This document shows positions 34,137 through 46,735 of a stretch of DNA of 64,000 nt, in pieces. Both the position numbers and the translations under genes were made by a program. Source of the stretch: Silene latifolia (Eukaryota; Streptophyta; Magnoliopsida; Caryophyllales; Caryophyllaceae); assembly GCF_048544455.1 (NCBI RefSeq), contig NC_133537.1:2339807-2403806 (forward strand). Direction: 5' to 3'. The notes under the pieces were generated by a model. That model had not been told where the DNA came from and did not search any database. It worked only from the letters and a program-made list of their open reading frames with translations. The first letter of the stretch is position 1, and each line of letters opens with the position of its first letter.

Positions 34137-37100
34137 CTAGAGAAGCCTTAGATGAGCGACATCATTGAGTCGTTTTATCTGCCACCCAGTTTTCCAAGAA
34201 TGCTGCAATACAGTCACAGAAGAATCATCTACACACAGTTTATGTGAAATTGCAGGGCTGCAGCCGAGGATGCCTGTCAAAAGACACTTGATTGGGACTG
34301 AATGGGTAAATACTCCGATACAAGTTGACCCGCTTGAGAAACTCCGGGTATTCGGTTCACTAATGGAGCTTCGGCAACTAGGAGGTTCCTTGGGGGACAT
34401 ATCGTCCTCATGGTAGTGGACCCCGGTAGTAGTTACCACTTGCAACCTGCTTTTTCCAGATTTTTTTCTGGACAGTTGTCGGTGTCTCTGAAGTAGATCC
34501 AGATGAGGGGCCGGGTAAGACGGTCCATCTCGATCATGAATATGAGAGTTTTGTTGTGAAAACCCGCCATCAGTTGGGCGTGGAGAAAAAAAGTCGGATC
34601 TTAGCTTCTCTGGAAGAACCAGTAATGACCCGTTTAGGAACTGGATCATTCGGAACTCCACCTGCCTAAGTGACTCTCCAGAAGGAGCGGAGAAGTCGGG
34701 TTGGAGTTTATCAATCAAGCCCAAAATTTCCGGGGTGTACATCTCAGAACGAGGGCAACCTTCCCAGTGACCTTGGCTCATTTCTCGGACTGCATCCGCT
34801 GTTTGTATTTGTTCCTCTGGAAACCCCATTTCCTGTAAAGATGCATTGATGAGACAATCGGATTTTGTAAGGGCATAGAGGCGAGGCCCATCCTGGCCTT
34901 TCTCCGAACCAATCCCACATTGGAACTGTTCTAGTTCCAATATGACCATACCCAATACGCTCATTTCATATATCATACTCGTGTTTTATCCACTCATTTC
35001 ATGTATTTGCCTAGAAACTATGTGATTATTTGTGGAGCATGCTAATATGAAGGTTCAGTGAGGGAAAGAGAAGTCCAGTAATTTGTTTATTTAAGACAGA
35101 AATGAGCCTAAGCCTTTATTTCAGAACTTGGTATGGAAATAGGGGTAACAAATATGTTTTGAAACACGAGTATGATGTACCCAACTGATTTAAGCTCTTG
35201 GTCCTCACATAGACGCCCAGGCCACGGCCTGCTTTTTTCGATTGGCAGTGTCTTGCCTCACGCCAGGCGCTGAATTGGGCAACGTGACACTCAACAGAAC
35301 AGAGCCTAAGTATGCCCATCGCAGTAGCTAGAAAGCAGAACTAAACTTATTCTCATTTTAGGTTGAATCGGCTTAATTCCCAAACAACCATACCTAGAAT
35401 GAGAATAACCTGATTTCACAACTGCATATTCGAAAATCACTCTGCATCTCCTCTTTTTACGCTCTTCCTTTCCATAAACTCTAGCCTTCCTACTCTTTCG
35501 ACTTTGCCAGCCCCCATTCAGAGAAAAAGACTGGAAACGAACCCAAGCATTAAATTTAGAACTTGGTATGAGAAAAGGATGCTACGAAGTAATAACCTTT
35601 GCAGTCAAAGTTGGTAATTGTTTTGCTTTTATCCCAATTAAACCATTTATATTGGGGAACTCGGGCAAGGGAGGAAGGGTTAAAAAAAAAAAAGTTGAAT
35701 ATTCTATTAAAATAAGGTATTGTGTCTGTATTCTTCTAGATGCTCAAACCTTTGTAACTTTAAGCTACACTACACTAAAAAGAAGCACATAAAACTTATA
35801 TGAGATGGTCTTACATGCGAAAAGAAACCATTAACCCCATAATCAAATTAAAGATATGTAAGGACTTCAATTCGCCTCACATGTGATATGAAACAGTCTC
35901 AAAGCGATCTTAATACAAGTAGTCAAGCAGTACCTATATCATCAAATATTATATCAATATCATATCAATATCATCCCTGTATGTCTGCTAGTGCAGTCTT
36001 TAGTAAAAAAAATCATTATGGATTTTGCTCCGCACCGACCCCGATTTGTTTTCCACTCTGTTGCCATGAGATGCAATTTTTTTTTTAGTTTTTGCCTTCC
36101 TGGGTTTTCAGAAGTAACAGCACATCAGCGCCTTCTCAGTTCCTCAACTAGACAAGAGACAACACAAACCTATATGCGGCTTGGTCCTGGTGGACTTTGG
36201 TGAATCAGGATTTTCAGGGGCGGATCAAGGTAATTATGGGGATGGTCATGATGGAATAGGGTGGATTGCAGGTAAGTCATAGGGGTCGAGATTGGTCAGG
36301 GTCGATCAGAGGCAAGCTGGCAGCCAGGTGAACCGTGGTGTGTGGCGGAGGGGGAATGGCGGCTGTAGTGTTGCAGTGAAAGTGGACTGGTGGTGAACTG
36401 GTGACTAAAGAGAGAAAACTGGTAGAAGATATTGAGTTTTGTCAAATGAGGTGGGATACAAGGAGAAATCTAGGGTCAGTTTACTCTTTCCTATGTTTTT
36501 ATGTTTATTACGGAGTATTCTATTTACAAGAGAGAATTTTATTTTAGGACACCAACGTCCATGTACAAAATGATGCCGTGGGGTGATGCGGTCATACAAA
36601 AGACACAATGGGAATGATGCCAATATACAGAAAGGCACCATGGGGTGACGCACATAAATATGAAAGTATTATATTGTGCATCTGCATTCCTTCTCTATTA
36701 TTTTCTCGAACAATGTCACATTTGCCTCTAAATCAACTGTCACGCTTCCTCATCTACTAGAAAGGATTGCCCATGCAAACACTCAATGCTGGACAGCCTA
36801 ATAATAAGATATATACACTTTTAAACTGATGCTAAAGAACCTAAATTATTTGGAGCATTATTCACGGGCCATATAGGCAGGGTAGAGATTTGATGGGTTT
36901 TGGGGTGAGAATTGAGAGTCATCAAACTTGAGTAAACTTCTGATTTGAAATAGCTACTCCACTTGTTATGTGACTGGATAGTCTTATTGCTTGACGAGTG
37001 ACGACTATTATTTCCAAATAATTATGCCAATGTTGTATTCCACTTGTCTCATACATCGTCTCTAGACTTTCTACTCCCTACTGAAGGCTTCACAGAGTAC

Positions 37101-38917
37101 ATCAGTCACAGTTTACTGATAGAATCACATTTGACTAACTCGCTCGGATATTACAGAATAAAAATCAAGGAAGAGCCTGAAAGAAAGCCAAGGACTACAA
37201 AGAAAAACTTTTCATGAAACACACATTGAGCTTGAATGAATTTCAGCAAGCACAAGACGTATTTCGGGAAACCACATATAGAGAATGATTAGACACCCAA
37301 AAATATATAGAACCAAGCCAAAGAGGCACAAATATCTAAGCAGAATCACGTAAAAGTTTACAAGAAAGACATGATAAATACTAAAACCTAGATACTCAGT
37401 TCTTGCTGTTGCAGTTATTTTCTTAGTCATCGAGCTGTATAGTCATTTGTCCTGTCAAATGAAATGTTACAGTTGTAGTTATCTTTCGTCTTTTTTTCGT
37501 TTCCACTACCACTCCTATGAAGAAATGCGACGCAATGAACATGTCTTTACATGTTGTATTGTTAACACCCCCACCCCACCCACCCACCCACACACACACA
37601 CACACACACCAGAATTGCACCCTAATACCCTTAACCACAGCTCTTGTTCTATTTTAGCAATTCTCACCAATCAACAGTCCCACTACATGAAGTCCCACTG
37701 TTCAAGCAAAATTATATCTTCTACCAATCAAACAGGTACAACAGATCAACTACCGACTACTTAGAAAGTCACTCCACAAAGGCAAATTCACACATCTAAA
37801 GGTGCATCCCTCAGCAAACCTCTCAATCCAAAAAACATGTCTATAACTAGTAGCCATATCGCTAAGCTGATAAAGTTATTGAGTTGTGGTACTCATGACC
37901 AAAGTTCGTCACACATCCACAAAAAGTCACCTTCCTTTTTACAAAATTAAAATCACTCTCATATCACCATAGCGAATTTGCAATGTTCAAAACTACTCCA
38001 TGATCACCAAACCATAAGCAACACATAGCAACACCACTTCCCTACTAAAAATAACCAAATGTACCACAATCACTACCAGAATTAATGCAGGTTAAATCTC
38101 ACCATCAACATCGAAACACAATGAAACATAGCACATATCAACTTCAACCACACAATTTACTACACCTTCATTGAAAAAAGCAAATCAAATTAACAACAAT
38201 AGCATTACTCCAATGCCTCAATGGTTCCACAATTTGTAGGGGTTGGATGTATGCAGTCTTACAACCCAATGACCCAAGATGAAAATTGCGCGGAGAATTA
38301 AACAAACAAACAAAATAACCAAGTGAAAGAAGGATTACCTGACAAACAGAAAGAGCAGTAGATTTAGCACGATCCAAAGGAGAAGAATAAACAGCATTAA
38401 ACCTAACACCTTGAGAATTAAGAAAAACAGCCAAAGCTCTAGCTTGTCTTTGACCATTACTAGTCAAACCAACATCAGAACAACTTCCATTGATCAAATC
38501 AGGTCTCAAACTAAGCTCACTTTCACCATGACTTATCAAATAAACCTCCATAATCACATTCCCTCGTTCCTCACTCCCTACCACCATCCCATCCGACGAG
38601 TAGCTCCTCCCAAAGCTTGCAGGCGGGGGCGGAAGTGGAGGCGGCGGAGCTAATACATTGTATGGGTCCCACACCTTGATTGAGGGACCCATTCTTGGTG
38701 TACCTAATGAAGATAATTGTGGTGATAATGGTGATGCTGATGCATAACATGGAAGCATCTCTGGTTCTTGTTCTAGAAGCTTCTTATTTACCCCATTTAC
38801 ATCTACTACCAATTGTCTTGAAACACCACCATTTTCATCATCTTCTTCTTCGTCATCGTCTTCGTTTTCTTCTTCTTCTTCGTCTTCTAGTATTTGGGCT
38901 GATTGATTCGAACCCAT
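34137..38917 (-). CDS. Histidine phosphatase (phosphoglycerate mutase-like)
   Basis: Two exons, 38917-38339 and 34832-34137, joined in phase 0, give 424 residues. After an acidic N-terminus (residues 11-28 almost all Asp/Glu) and a Pro-rich linker comes the phosphohistidine fold: LISHGESEL with H130, LTSNGQRQARALAVFLNSQG, SSPLDRAKSTA with R183, EMSQGHWEG, and in exon 2 the second catalytic His in VFTHSVPIKCLLTGILG (H370). This branch reads SHG where most members have RHG; I believe plant orthologues share this, but that is memory. Substrate unknown; such proteins are often misnamed phosphoglycerate mutases. It is soluble, with no signal peptide. The 3.5-kb intron (34833-38338) splits the domain. 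Exon 1 alone would be read through to a false stop at 38168. Confidence 0.9.
34833..38338 (-). other. Intron of the histidine-phosphatase gene
   Basis: It holds no recognised coding exon. At 35113-35335 lies sequence of higher GC content with no recognised identity, and at 35551 the phrase AGAACTTGGTATG from 35116 recurs. A CCCACC/(CA)n simple repeat lies at 37567-37611, and one TACGGAGTA at 36509-36517. Confidence 0.6.
37567..37611. repeat. (CCCA)n / (CA)n microsatellite
   Basis: CCCACCCCACCC units grade into about ten CA units. Simple repeat within the intron. Confidence 0.9.
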
Positions 38918-39372
38918 TTGGGGAAATTAGTGTAAAATTGTGGGATTTTATGAAATTTTTGATGATCTTATTAAATTATCATCTGGGTCAATCTCAATTT
39001 TGAAAAAGATTGGAGATTTTTGAAGAAAGATTGAAACTTTATGATAAAGTTGGGTGAATTATGGGGGTTTGAGCAGTGAAGCGAGAATTGAGGAAGGATG
39101 GAGATTGGAAAGAGACAGACAGAGAAGAACAGAACAGATCTGAGTATTGAGATTTGAGATTGATGATAATGATAATAATTTTGGTAAAAAGGAAGAATCT
39201 TTGAAATTGAAGAATTTACAGTGAAAAAAAGAGAAGACAGATTCACTAATTTCACACGACCAACAGTTGAAACTTGCGAATTCTGCGGAGTTACGACTTA
39301 CGAGTACTTTCTCACTTCTCAGTCAATCGTCTCATCAAAACGCACATTGTGTATACCCTACCGATTGTGGTA

Positions 39373-39663
39373 AGGGTGGTCAAAGATAACGGTCGGGTCA
39401 CTTTTATCCGGCCCAATTGACCCGTCCACCTACACGGGACGTGCCCTGGTCTAGCTTTCACCCACTCGATCTCGTTCACAGCCCGTCTCAACCTTGACCC
39501 ACCCTAGGCCCGCCCAAAACTCGCCCCTTGGGCCTTGACCAACCCCGGGCTGGTTCTGGGTTCACTATCAAGCCCGACCCAACCCGACCACCCGGCCTCT
39601 CATCCGGACTGTGCCCGGACTCTTCTTCTACACGACCTCGCCAGCCCGTTTGACCACCTCTAG
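39373..39663. mobile_element. GC-rich hAT-like MITE
   Basis: The ends AGGGTGGTCAAAG and GTTTGACCACCTCT are inverted repeats; the body is made of CCCGACCC/GGCCCG words like 28584-28860. No perfect 8-bp duplication was found. It lies between the phosphatase promoter and the Cgr1-family gene. Confidence 0.65.
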
Positions 39664-40007
39664 TGGACAAGGATACGCGAATAACCCATTAATTTCGACT
39701 CGTCCATCCCTCAAAATACCTGTGCGTTAAACATGTTTTTCAAATGATAAAGATCTAATTTGTTATCGTGTTCAAAAAAACCGATGATCCATGTTCGTGG
39801 GCTGAAAAAAATCTTGTAAACCTATCCATGTCTAGCTCATTGTACATTTGTCGGCATGAGTAGAGTCTAAAGCTAAGGCTCTTGCCTCCATAAAAGAGAC
39901 AACTTTTTAATTTTTAGTTAAAATTTATAAACTTTTTTCAAGTTTACCTTGCAATATTTTACTAGTTTGTTCCAATGAAATTTGTGCTTACTATTTGTAA
40001 ATCTTGG
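39664..40007. other. Intergenic sequence
   Basis: No feature recognised. Confidence 0.5.
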
Positions 40008-40217
40008 GGGTCGTTTGTTTCACAACCGAAATTGGAGATCCAAGAAAGTACCAATTCACATGAAATGGGGAAAATTTGTTTGGTTGGAATGTGGGAAGTG
40101 AATTCCATATGAATTCGCACTTACCTATGGGGGATAGGTAAGCAACTCCCTCAATTATGGAGGAATTAGAGTTCTTATGGAACTTTAATTCATGAGATTT
40201 GGGTAAACAAACAACCC
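40008..40217. mobile_element. TIR MITE (GGGTCGTTTGTTT ends)
   Basis: GGGTCGTTTGTTTCAC at the left and GTAAACAAACAACCC at the right are inverted. The interior contains further complementary words (GTGAATTCCATATGAATTCGC; CATGAATT). 210 bases, non-coding. The target duplication is unclear. Confidence 0.65.
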
Positions 40218-41305
40218 ACTTATTTTGCAAATCACATGAATTACAATTCATGTATTTTAGAAGGGGTAATCAAAACAGCTCCTTGGTTTTGTACCCAAAA
40301 AAATTATAAATCGACACGGCTAGTCGACTCAAACTATCAAAATGGTGAAAAGAATACAAAATTTACAAGAAAAGGTATAAGAAAGTATAATATTCAAAAC
40401 CTAAGAAAATTGTTCGTTTATGTTTGAGCAAAAATTTATTTGTCAATAACCAAACTTATTTGTTTCACAATAAGTGTCTTTTGTGACGTGTATGTCCGCC
40501 ACAAATGAGAATTTGTGTTTATTTCAATAAAACTTGTTAAATTGGACTAAAATTACATAGACACCGTTTAGTAGATTCCCAGACCAATCACACATTCATA
40601 CCTAGGGATCTTCTATGTCCAAGCCTCCAAGGTAATTTCCGTTTTATAAAAAAAAAATACAATTATAATACTATTATTTAAGTAATAAATTCGTTAAAAT
40701 AAATAAAAAAATATAATCCAGAGTTTTTCTTGCAGAATATAAACACAATTATGAAAATGCATTTATGGGATATAAATGACTTAAATAGTTTCCAAGTAAT
40801 ATTGCACCATATAATTAAAAATAATTTTAAAAAATAATAAAGAAAATTGGAAAAAAAAGCTATAAAGTGATCTAAATCCACTTTAAATTTATTGTTTGTT
40901 CATACTACCATGTGTATTATTTCATTAGTTCGCCAATTTCATTACATATCATAAATTGTTAGATTTTTTTAGTATTGAGTAGCTTTATGTCGATTTCACT
41001 AATGCGAAAATTAATTAAAATCCCTAAAGGTAAAATGAGAAAGACAATAAAAAAAATATACTGTTGTCGATGTATACGTATAAAACTAGACTTAATGAAA
41101 CTGACCCCGCATGAAAAGTGTGACCCGAGATCGAAAATGACCTGAAAAGTGTGACACGAACTTAACCCAATAGACCGAAAGCGTCCAGACCCCAAAACTG
41201 ACCCAAAATGATCTAGAGCGATCCAGCCCAAAATGACCCGGTCCGGAGTGATCCGACTCAAAAACAAGGAGTAGATAGTATAAATACAATAGCCACACAC
41301 ATTTG
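40218..41305. other. Intergenic/promoter sequence with GACCC-rich block
   Basis: AT-rich, then at about 41095-41260 a block of recurring TGACC/GACCC/AAAATGACC words of unknown origin, just upstream of the Cgr1-family gene. GCCCA (site II-like, TGGGC on the other strand) occurs within it at about 41226. Confidence 0.45.
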
Positions 41306-41306
41306 T

Positions 41307-41335
41307 AAACCCTAAGCCCTCTTTTCTAGGGTTTA
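41307..41335. promoter_or_regulatory. Paired telo-boxes
   Basis: AAACCCTAA (41307-41315) and the inverse TAGGGTTTA (41327-41335) lie 70-100 bases before the start codon. Telo-boxes are typical of plant ribosomal-protein and ribosome-biogenesis promoters, which fits the gene downstream. Confidence 0.65.
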
Positions 41336-41405
41336 ATCTCACATATTCTCATCTCACCTCACCGCATCTCTTCCCAAACTCCTCTCTTTCTCTCAAGCTT
41401 CAACA

Positions 41406-41969
41406 ATGTCGGCCTGCACGATCGATTTCCGATGCCTCGACGAAGGCTTCGGCGGCAAAACCGCTAAACGCAAGCGCGAAGCTCAAAACAATCCCTCAAC
41501 AATGGACATCGACGACATGGACACCGACGCGCAACTCACCAATCCTGCTCCTAAACGCGCCGCCATCTCCTCCGCCACCAATCATGACAAGCCTGTCTTC
41601 GGCCGCCCGACATATGACGGCGTGATTGCCGGAAAAGTGTCCGGCCGCACGTGGAAGCAGCCGAGGAAGCACCGTTCATCGGCAATGGCGGTGTCGCGCG
41701 TGGCGAAGTCGTTGGAGGAGAAGAATAGGGAGAGAGAGCTGAAAAGGGCGTTCAAGGAACGGAAAGAAGAGCTTAAGGAAGAGATTAGAACTCATAAGGT
41801 TGAGAAAAGGAAGGCAAAGGAAGAAAGAGAGAAGAAGAAGAAGGAGAATATTCTTAAGACTGGTACTAAGTTTCAGAAGATTACGAATCCGAAAACTTTG
41901 AAGAAGATTGCTAAGTCGAAAAAGAGGAAGCAACTTAGGGTTGTTTCTGATGATTTGTTGAGGAAATAG
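41406..41969 (+). CDS. Cgr1-family rRNA-processing protein
   Basis: One exon, 187 residues, strongly basic. The N-terminal half (MSACTIDFRCLDEGFGGKTA) is plant-specific. The Cgr1 domain spans about 80-187: GKVSGRTWKQPRKHRSSAMA, then a long charged helix with repeated ERE/KRK/KEE (about 105-150) and TKFQKITNPKTLKKIAKSKK with a basic tail. In yeast Cgr1 is a nucleolar protein for 60S subunit assembly; the animal relative is CCDC86. Nucleolar location is expected from the basic clusters. The telo-boxes just upstream agree with a ribosome-biogenesis role. The first Met is preceded by a CT-rich leader and is the only candidate. Confidence 0.9.
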   Translation: MSACTIDFRCLDEGFGGKTAKRKREAQNNPSTMDIDDMDTDAQLTNPAPKRAAISSATNHDKPVFGRPTYDGVIAGKVSGRTWKQPRKHRSSAMAVSRVAKSLEEKNRERELKRAFKERKEELKEEIRTHKVEKRKAKEEREKKKKENILKTGTKFQKITNPKTLKKIAKSKKRKQLRVVSDDLLRK

Positions 41970-42718
41970 AGCTTTTTTTAATGTGTTTTTAATATTGTTG
42001 GTAATGAAATTGGAGTTTTGTTTGAATTCTGTGTTAGATTCTGTGGTTTTACAGGTTTAGATCAAATTTCTTGTGGAATGTTCTGCATTTATGGTAGAAT
42101 GTTGAGTTGTAATTCACAGATAATGATCATTGTTCGTTTCGATTATGCTTATGCTTGGTGTTGGTTTGAGTATTGTGTGCTGCATTCTGATACGATATGC
42201 GAATTCAGATTCAGATTCGTGCTGTTGTGTTTATACTGTGCTGCATTCTGTTGTGTTACTCTGGCTCGGCTTCATGTGTCAGGACTCGACACAGTATAGT
42301 GTGTCCAATGCGATTATTACAGTGCAGAGTGTTGGATGCGGTTATTTACCACACAGAATTCAATCTTTTGGTCTAAAATGTCGACCCAAAATCATTTCAT
42401 AAATCCGTCTAAAGCTTTCTAATTACTTTACAGGACAAGAGGGAAACAGTCATTTTACCCGAAAGTAAAGAATAGAATAAATGAACAAAAGTGGATCAGC
42501 TAAAATGATATGTTAAGGTATAGTTAGTTATATAAGCCATCAGTTGCAACATGAATTTCGACCACCCATGTTCTGCAGTCGTCGAACAAGGCTCGATGAG
42601 TTTTACCATGCGAAGATATGGCAATCAGTCAGGTTATGTTGCACTTCACTCTTGATCTTGCGGAAATTAAAGGGCCTCCGACAGATCTTTCAGAAATCAA
42701 TTCCCAGGTGAAACAAAT
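41970..42718. other. Convergent space between the Cgr1-family gene and the GT29 copy
   Basis: 3' untranslated regions; open frames here are chance. Confidence 0.6.
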
Positions 42719-45432
42719 TCATCGGTCTTCAGAACATTGAGGATGTCTTATACAGACCAAATCATCCAATTTATTGCCATCAACCTTGTACAATGAAACT
42801 CCCTCCATTTGCTTGTAGTATTCTCGAGTTTCCTTTCTTAAGCTTTCGAAAGGCATCAACTCCCACTTACTGTAGTTTGACTTCTTTCTAACCTCACTCA
42901 TGTTTGGTGAGCCAGAGACAGGCCCATTGTAGTCAGTTCCTTTCTCACCCCAGAACTTGCAATTTTTGAACTGCCCGACATCACCAAACTGACCTGTCTC
43001 ACTTTGTTTTAAACGAATTGCAGCGCTATGAGCCCTTTTGATTGCATCTTGACTTGGTATGTCTGACCAGTCTTCATTTCTCTGAGCTCTCATTGGAGAA
43101 TGTATTCGTATTACCTGTATTAGAAAAAATGAAGACCAGTGGCATAGTGTAGACTTCCATCGAGAAATGGGCTTTGTCGTATCACAGAAACATATTATAA
43201 ATCATACCCCCAGGCACTCGAGTAACTGATAGTATGCTCTTCCTTGAAGTGGATTGTGTCCCTTCCTCGGTTCTGAGAAGTATCAAGAATATCATCACTA
43301 ATTAGTCTATGGCTCCATCAGTAAGGAAAACAATTGATGTACCATTATTATGTAATAACTCCGTAAAAGTGTAGCCTGTAGGCATCAATATAGCATAAAT
43401 GTTCAGGTAGCTCTGTAAGCAAGAGAATGCGAACATGTCCCCTGAGAACAAATCTTCACATTTTGTCTACTAATATCAGAACAGTACTGAAAACATTTTT
43501 GTACATGCAAGGACACAAGAAGTTCTAGTGCCTTTGGTTACTCCATGGAAGATATTCACCTGTGATTGATTTGAACTCTTTAGTTAGCTATCTCTTCGTA
43601 TCCTCAAAACCGATCAAATATGATCGGGTGGCTAGCTCAAAGGGTCATGTAACTCATGTTAATAGACCTCGTGCTGATGGGTGGTTAGGGGGCAAATAGG
43701 ATTCAGGTGGATGCTGCTATAGCAAAAGAAACCCTCTACTTCTACGGAGACCGCAGAATGTCATTAGAGAGTAGGGAGGACTGCACAACAATTAAGGGTG
43801 ACTAGAGGAAAGTAAGACCTGCAACTAGCCACTAAGTAGAGCATGTCTGAATGAAAATGGAGTAAAAAAGTAATAACACCTGATGTTAATTTTACGGTTA
43901 GGGGGGCAATTAGGATTCAGGTGGTTTGTCTATGACGGTATCCCACAAAAGACAGAAAACAGTCAGAACACACATTTGAGATCATATCCAACATTTCTAC
44001 TTTTACGGTTATATTTGGGAAGGAGCTACATACTAAGTAGTTCTTTTATCTTAAAAAGGACTCTAAAAGTTACTCCCTCAGTCCCATTCATTTGCTTACC
44101 TTTTTTATTCTTTGTGAGGGGCATTTTTCTCAAAGGTAAACAAATGATTCAAACGAAGGGAGTAAAATATTAAAATAAAAAGCTCAAATGTAGTGTTCCC
44201 TTCAATAGTATAGCTACTTAATAGTTTGACTGCACTCAGAAAACAAAACATGCAGTAATTGCCCAGCATTCTAAAGCCATTCGAATCGTTTTCCAAGAAA
44301 TGATTTCCCAACTTTTTCCCATGTGGGTTTGTGCAAAGGAGAAATACCCGGGAATATGGGGGTATCAAATGTCTTCTAAAAAAAAACATATTCCCTTCCT
44401 CTCTCCATTTGTTTTATATTTCAATACAGCAAAGGAAATAATAATTGATTCGAAATTCTATCTTCCTTTGAAAAGCATTCTCAAGTGAACTGAGAATTGG
44501 TTTCCATTGAGATTCCGATCCAATCAAAGAGAACCTAAATCCTTCTAGTCACTCTCCTATGGCATTCAGAGGAATGCTGCAAGTAGTTACGTCCAACAAG
44601 TTTCAATCACATACACGCACGACAGTTCCAAGTAGATAGGGTACAGAATATAAGCTGAAAAAAGCTTACCATTCCTTATATCCAGGGTCAACTGTGAAAC
44701 CATATATGTCGACAATGTCGCACATTGAAAGTGCTAGTTCTATAGACTTCATTCCAGTTCCTTTGGCCCCTCTCCGCAACACAATTCCTTGGAACAGATA
44801 AACAGGATTTGCGATACTCTGCCAAAAACAAAAGGCTCAAAAAGGTTAACATTAACAATATTGATACGTTACGGTTGTGAATAAGATTTCCAAAACACAA
44901 CCGCTACATTAAATTACTGTTTTTTTTTTTGAAGGGTACATTAAATTACTGTTAGTAATTTAATAACAGTAATTACTATAAATTCTGAAAGAAACAGACA
45001 CATATATTCCAAAGAAACAGACACATACGTTACGGTTGTGAATAAGATAGCACAGGTTTTGCACTTTGCAAGAAACAGACACATATATTCCAAAGAATGA
45101 ATATCAAATATTTTATCCTCTTTCATATTGGAAAAAAATAAGAAAGCTATGCAGGAGAAAAACAATTATGTTGATTCACACAGGCCATGAAGCTAATAAT
45201 AAGTACAATTGATGCAATAGGTACTGCCCTTGAATCTAAAATTAATATAAATTCTGAAATACCTCATTAACGGGAGCCTCGTTGTCTCGTATCACGGCAT
45301 CATGACTGTCAATTTCTTCACCAAACTCTGTCAATAAGAGATCTCCAGAATTTCCAACAACAGCACATCTTTCAAACTGTCGTGGATGAAAAGGGGGTTT
45401 AGACGGTAAGATTGGGCTGAGTAGCTCATCAC
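42719..45432 (-). pseudogene. GT29 sialyltransferase-like gene (SIA1/MGP2-like), apparently broken
   Basis: Minus-strand exons are recognisable: 45432-45263 ([20 protein letters not shown]...[15 protein letters not shown], the sialyl motif L), 44818-44670 ([20 protein letters not shown]...[15 protein letters not shown]), about 43262-43208 (YFSEPRKGHNPLQGRAYYQL) and 43114-42719 (VIRIHSPMRAQ to IRHPQCSEDR and stop). Plant members are Golgi type II enzymes needed for pollen-tube growth. Two defects suggest loss: the exon expected between the first two (KYVGLKRDFRLVVRGAA-like) is not in 45262-44819, and the third exon lacks a usable acceptor and has TGA at the position of a conserved Arg codon before YFS. 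No membrane-anchor exon was found upstream, where a 560-base (TAA)n tract lies. Misassembly or unusual exons are alternatives. Confidence 0.75.
44073..44162. mobile_element. Short Stowaway MITE in the GT29 copy
   Basis: The 90-base element CTCCCTCAGTCCCATTCATT to AACGAAGGGAG lies between TA dinucleotides (44071-44072, 44163-44164). It is a clean copy in an intron. Confidence 0.85.
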
Positions 45433-45447
45433 AAAGAGATAATAATA

Positions 45448-45601
45448 TATAATAATAATAATAATATATTAGTAATATAAATGATAGCATTATTAAAAAT
45501 AATATAATATATTAATAATAATAACTAATAAATAAGTAATAATAATATAATAATAATAATAATAGGTCTAATATAATAACTTATTAACATAATAATATTA
45601 A

Positions 45602-45639
<38 letters not shown>

Positions 45640-46013
45640 GTAAATATGTGATTAATAATATTAATAATAATGAGTATATTAATAAAATAATAAATATTAA
45701 ATAATAACTTATTAATATAATAATAATAATAAATATGTTATGAATAATATTAATAATAATAAATATATTAATAAAATAATAGATATAATAATAATATGAT
45801 AATAATAATAATAATAATAATAAATGTATTAAATATAAATATAATAATATAAACAATACGAATTAATTATTAATATATATAATAGTAATATAATAAATAT
45901 AAAAATAATAATAATATAATAATAATAATAATAATAATAACAATAGTAAATACATTAATATAAAAATAATAATGATATCAATAAGAATAATAATAGTAAT
46001 GTTGAAATAAACT
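45448..46013. repeat. Large (TAA)n tract
   Basis: About 560 bases of TAA/AAT/ATA units with few interruptions, directly upstream of the first visible GT29 exon. The long Leu/Ile/Tyr open frames on its minus strand are artefacts. Confidence 0.9.
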
Positions 46014-46022
46014 AATATGAAT

Positions 46023-46038
46023 CGAATCAATCGAATCG

Positions 46039-46069
<31 letters not shown>

Positions 46070-46095
46070 TGAATTGAATCAATCAATCGAATCAA
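46023..46095. repeat. (TCAA)n / (CGAATCAA)n microsatellite
   Basis: AATCGAATCAATCGA grades into seven or so TCAA units and back. Simple repeat. Confidence 0.9.
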
Positions 46096-46327
46096 CTTAT
46101 TAATCGAAAATTAAGTTCAAAACAATGCGCTAAAAAATCGGTTGTGATGTCACAAGCTCGAGACGAGATAAATATTACTCCGTACTTATTTGGGTAGACG
46201 AAGATAAGTCCTGTGTAACAAGAAGTCAATAATTAGAGATAGAGAAAAGATTCTTGAATTGCTTTTGATAGTGTTCCTGGCTAGTGACCAGACTGACCAC
46301 AAAGACCTAGACCAACGGGTATTTGTT

Positions 46328-46520
46328 TGTACACAAATTCTCATTATAGACGGATACTATCCGTCTATACGTATAGAGGGATACCATTTCCCCTCACAAA
46401 ATACTCATTTGCCATAAAGTGAGAAGCACATGGGGGTGCCCTACCTTGTCCCCCCTATCCATTTTGTTAGAGGTCTTTACCCGTTTATACGCCCCACCCG
46501 TCTATACCAAGACCTATTGT
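46328..46520. mobile_element. MITE of the GACGG family, copy A
   Basis: Runs from ATTCTCATTATAGACGGATA to CCCGTCTATACCAAGACC. It shares GATACCATTT, CACAAAATACTC, AAGCACATGG, GTGCCC.ACCTTGTCCCCCCTA with copy B 20 bases further on. Confidence 0.6.
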
Positions 46521-46542
46521 TGTTTGTATCAATTATCATATA

Positions 46543-46735
46543 ATCCCACAAAATCTCATTTTTGACGACACGTATTCGTCAATTTGGAGTGACGGATACC
46601 ATTTTCTCTTACAAATGACCCAAATAGAGGAGAGAGGGAAGCACATGGAGGTACCCCACTTTGTCCCCCCTATTCGTTTTGTGAGTGTCATTACTCGTCA
46701 CTTGCTCCGACCCGTCTTCAGCAAGACTAATTGAT
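46543..46735. mobile_element. MITE of the GACGG family, copy B
   Basis: ATCTCATTTTTGACGACACG to CCCGTCTTCAGCAAGACTAA. Same skeleton as copy A but clearly diverged, so two separate insertions or an old tandem duplication. Confidence 0.6.

Noticed and set aside
38168-38338. Read-through extension of the histidine-phosphatase exon 1
   Set aside because: A clear donor at CAG|GTAATC and a matching exon at 34832 show this is intron.
42018-42402. Open frames of 90 and 93 codons after the Cgr1-family gene
   Set aside because: 3' untranslated region; Cys/Phe-rich chance frames with no domain.
45584-46048. Leu/Ile/Tyr-rich open frames resembling membrane proteins
   Set aside because: Translation of the (TAA)n tract on the minus strand.
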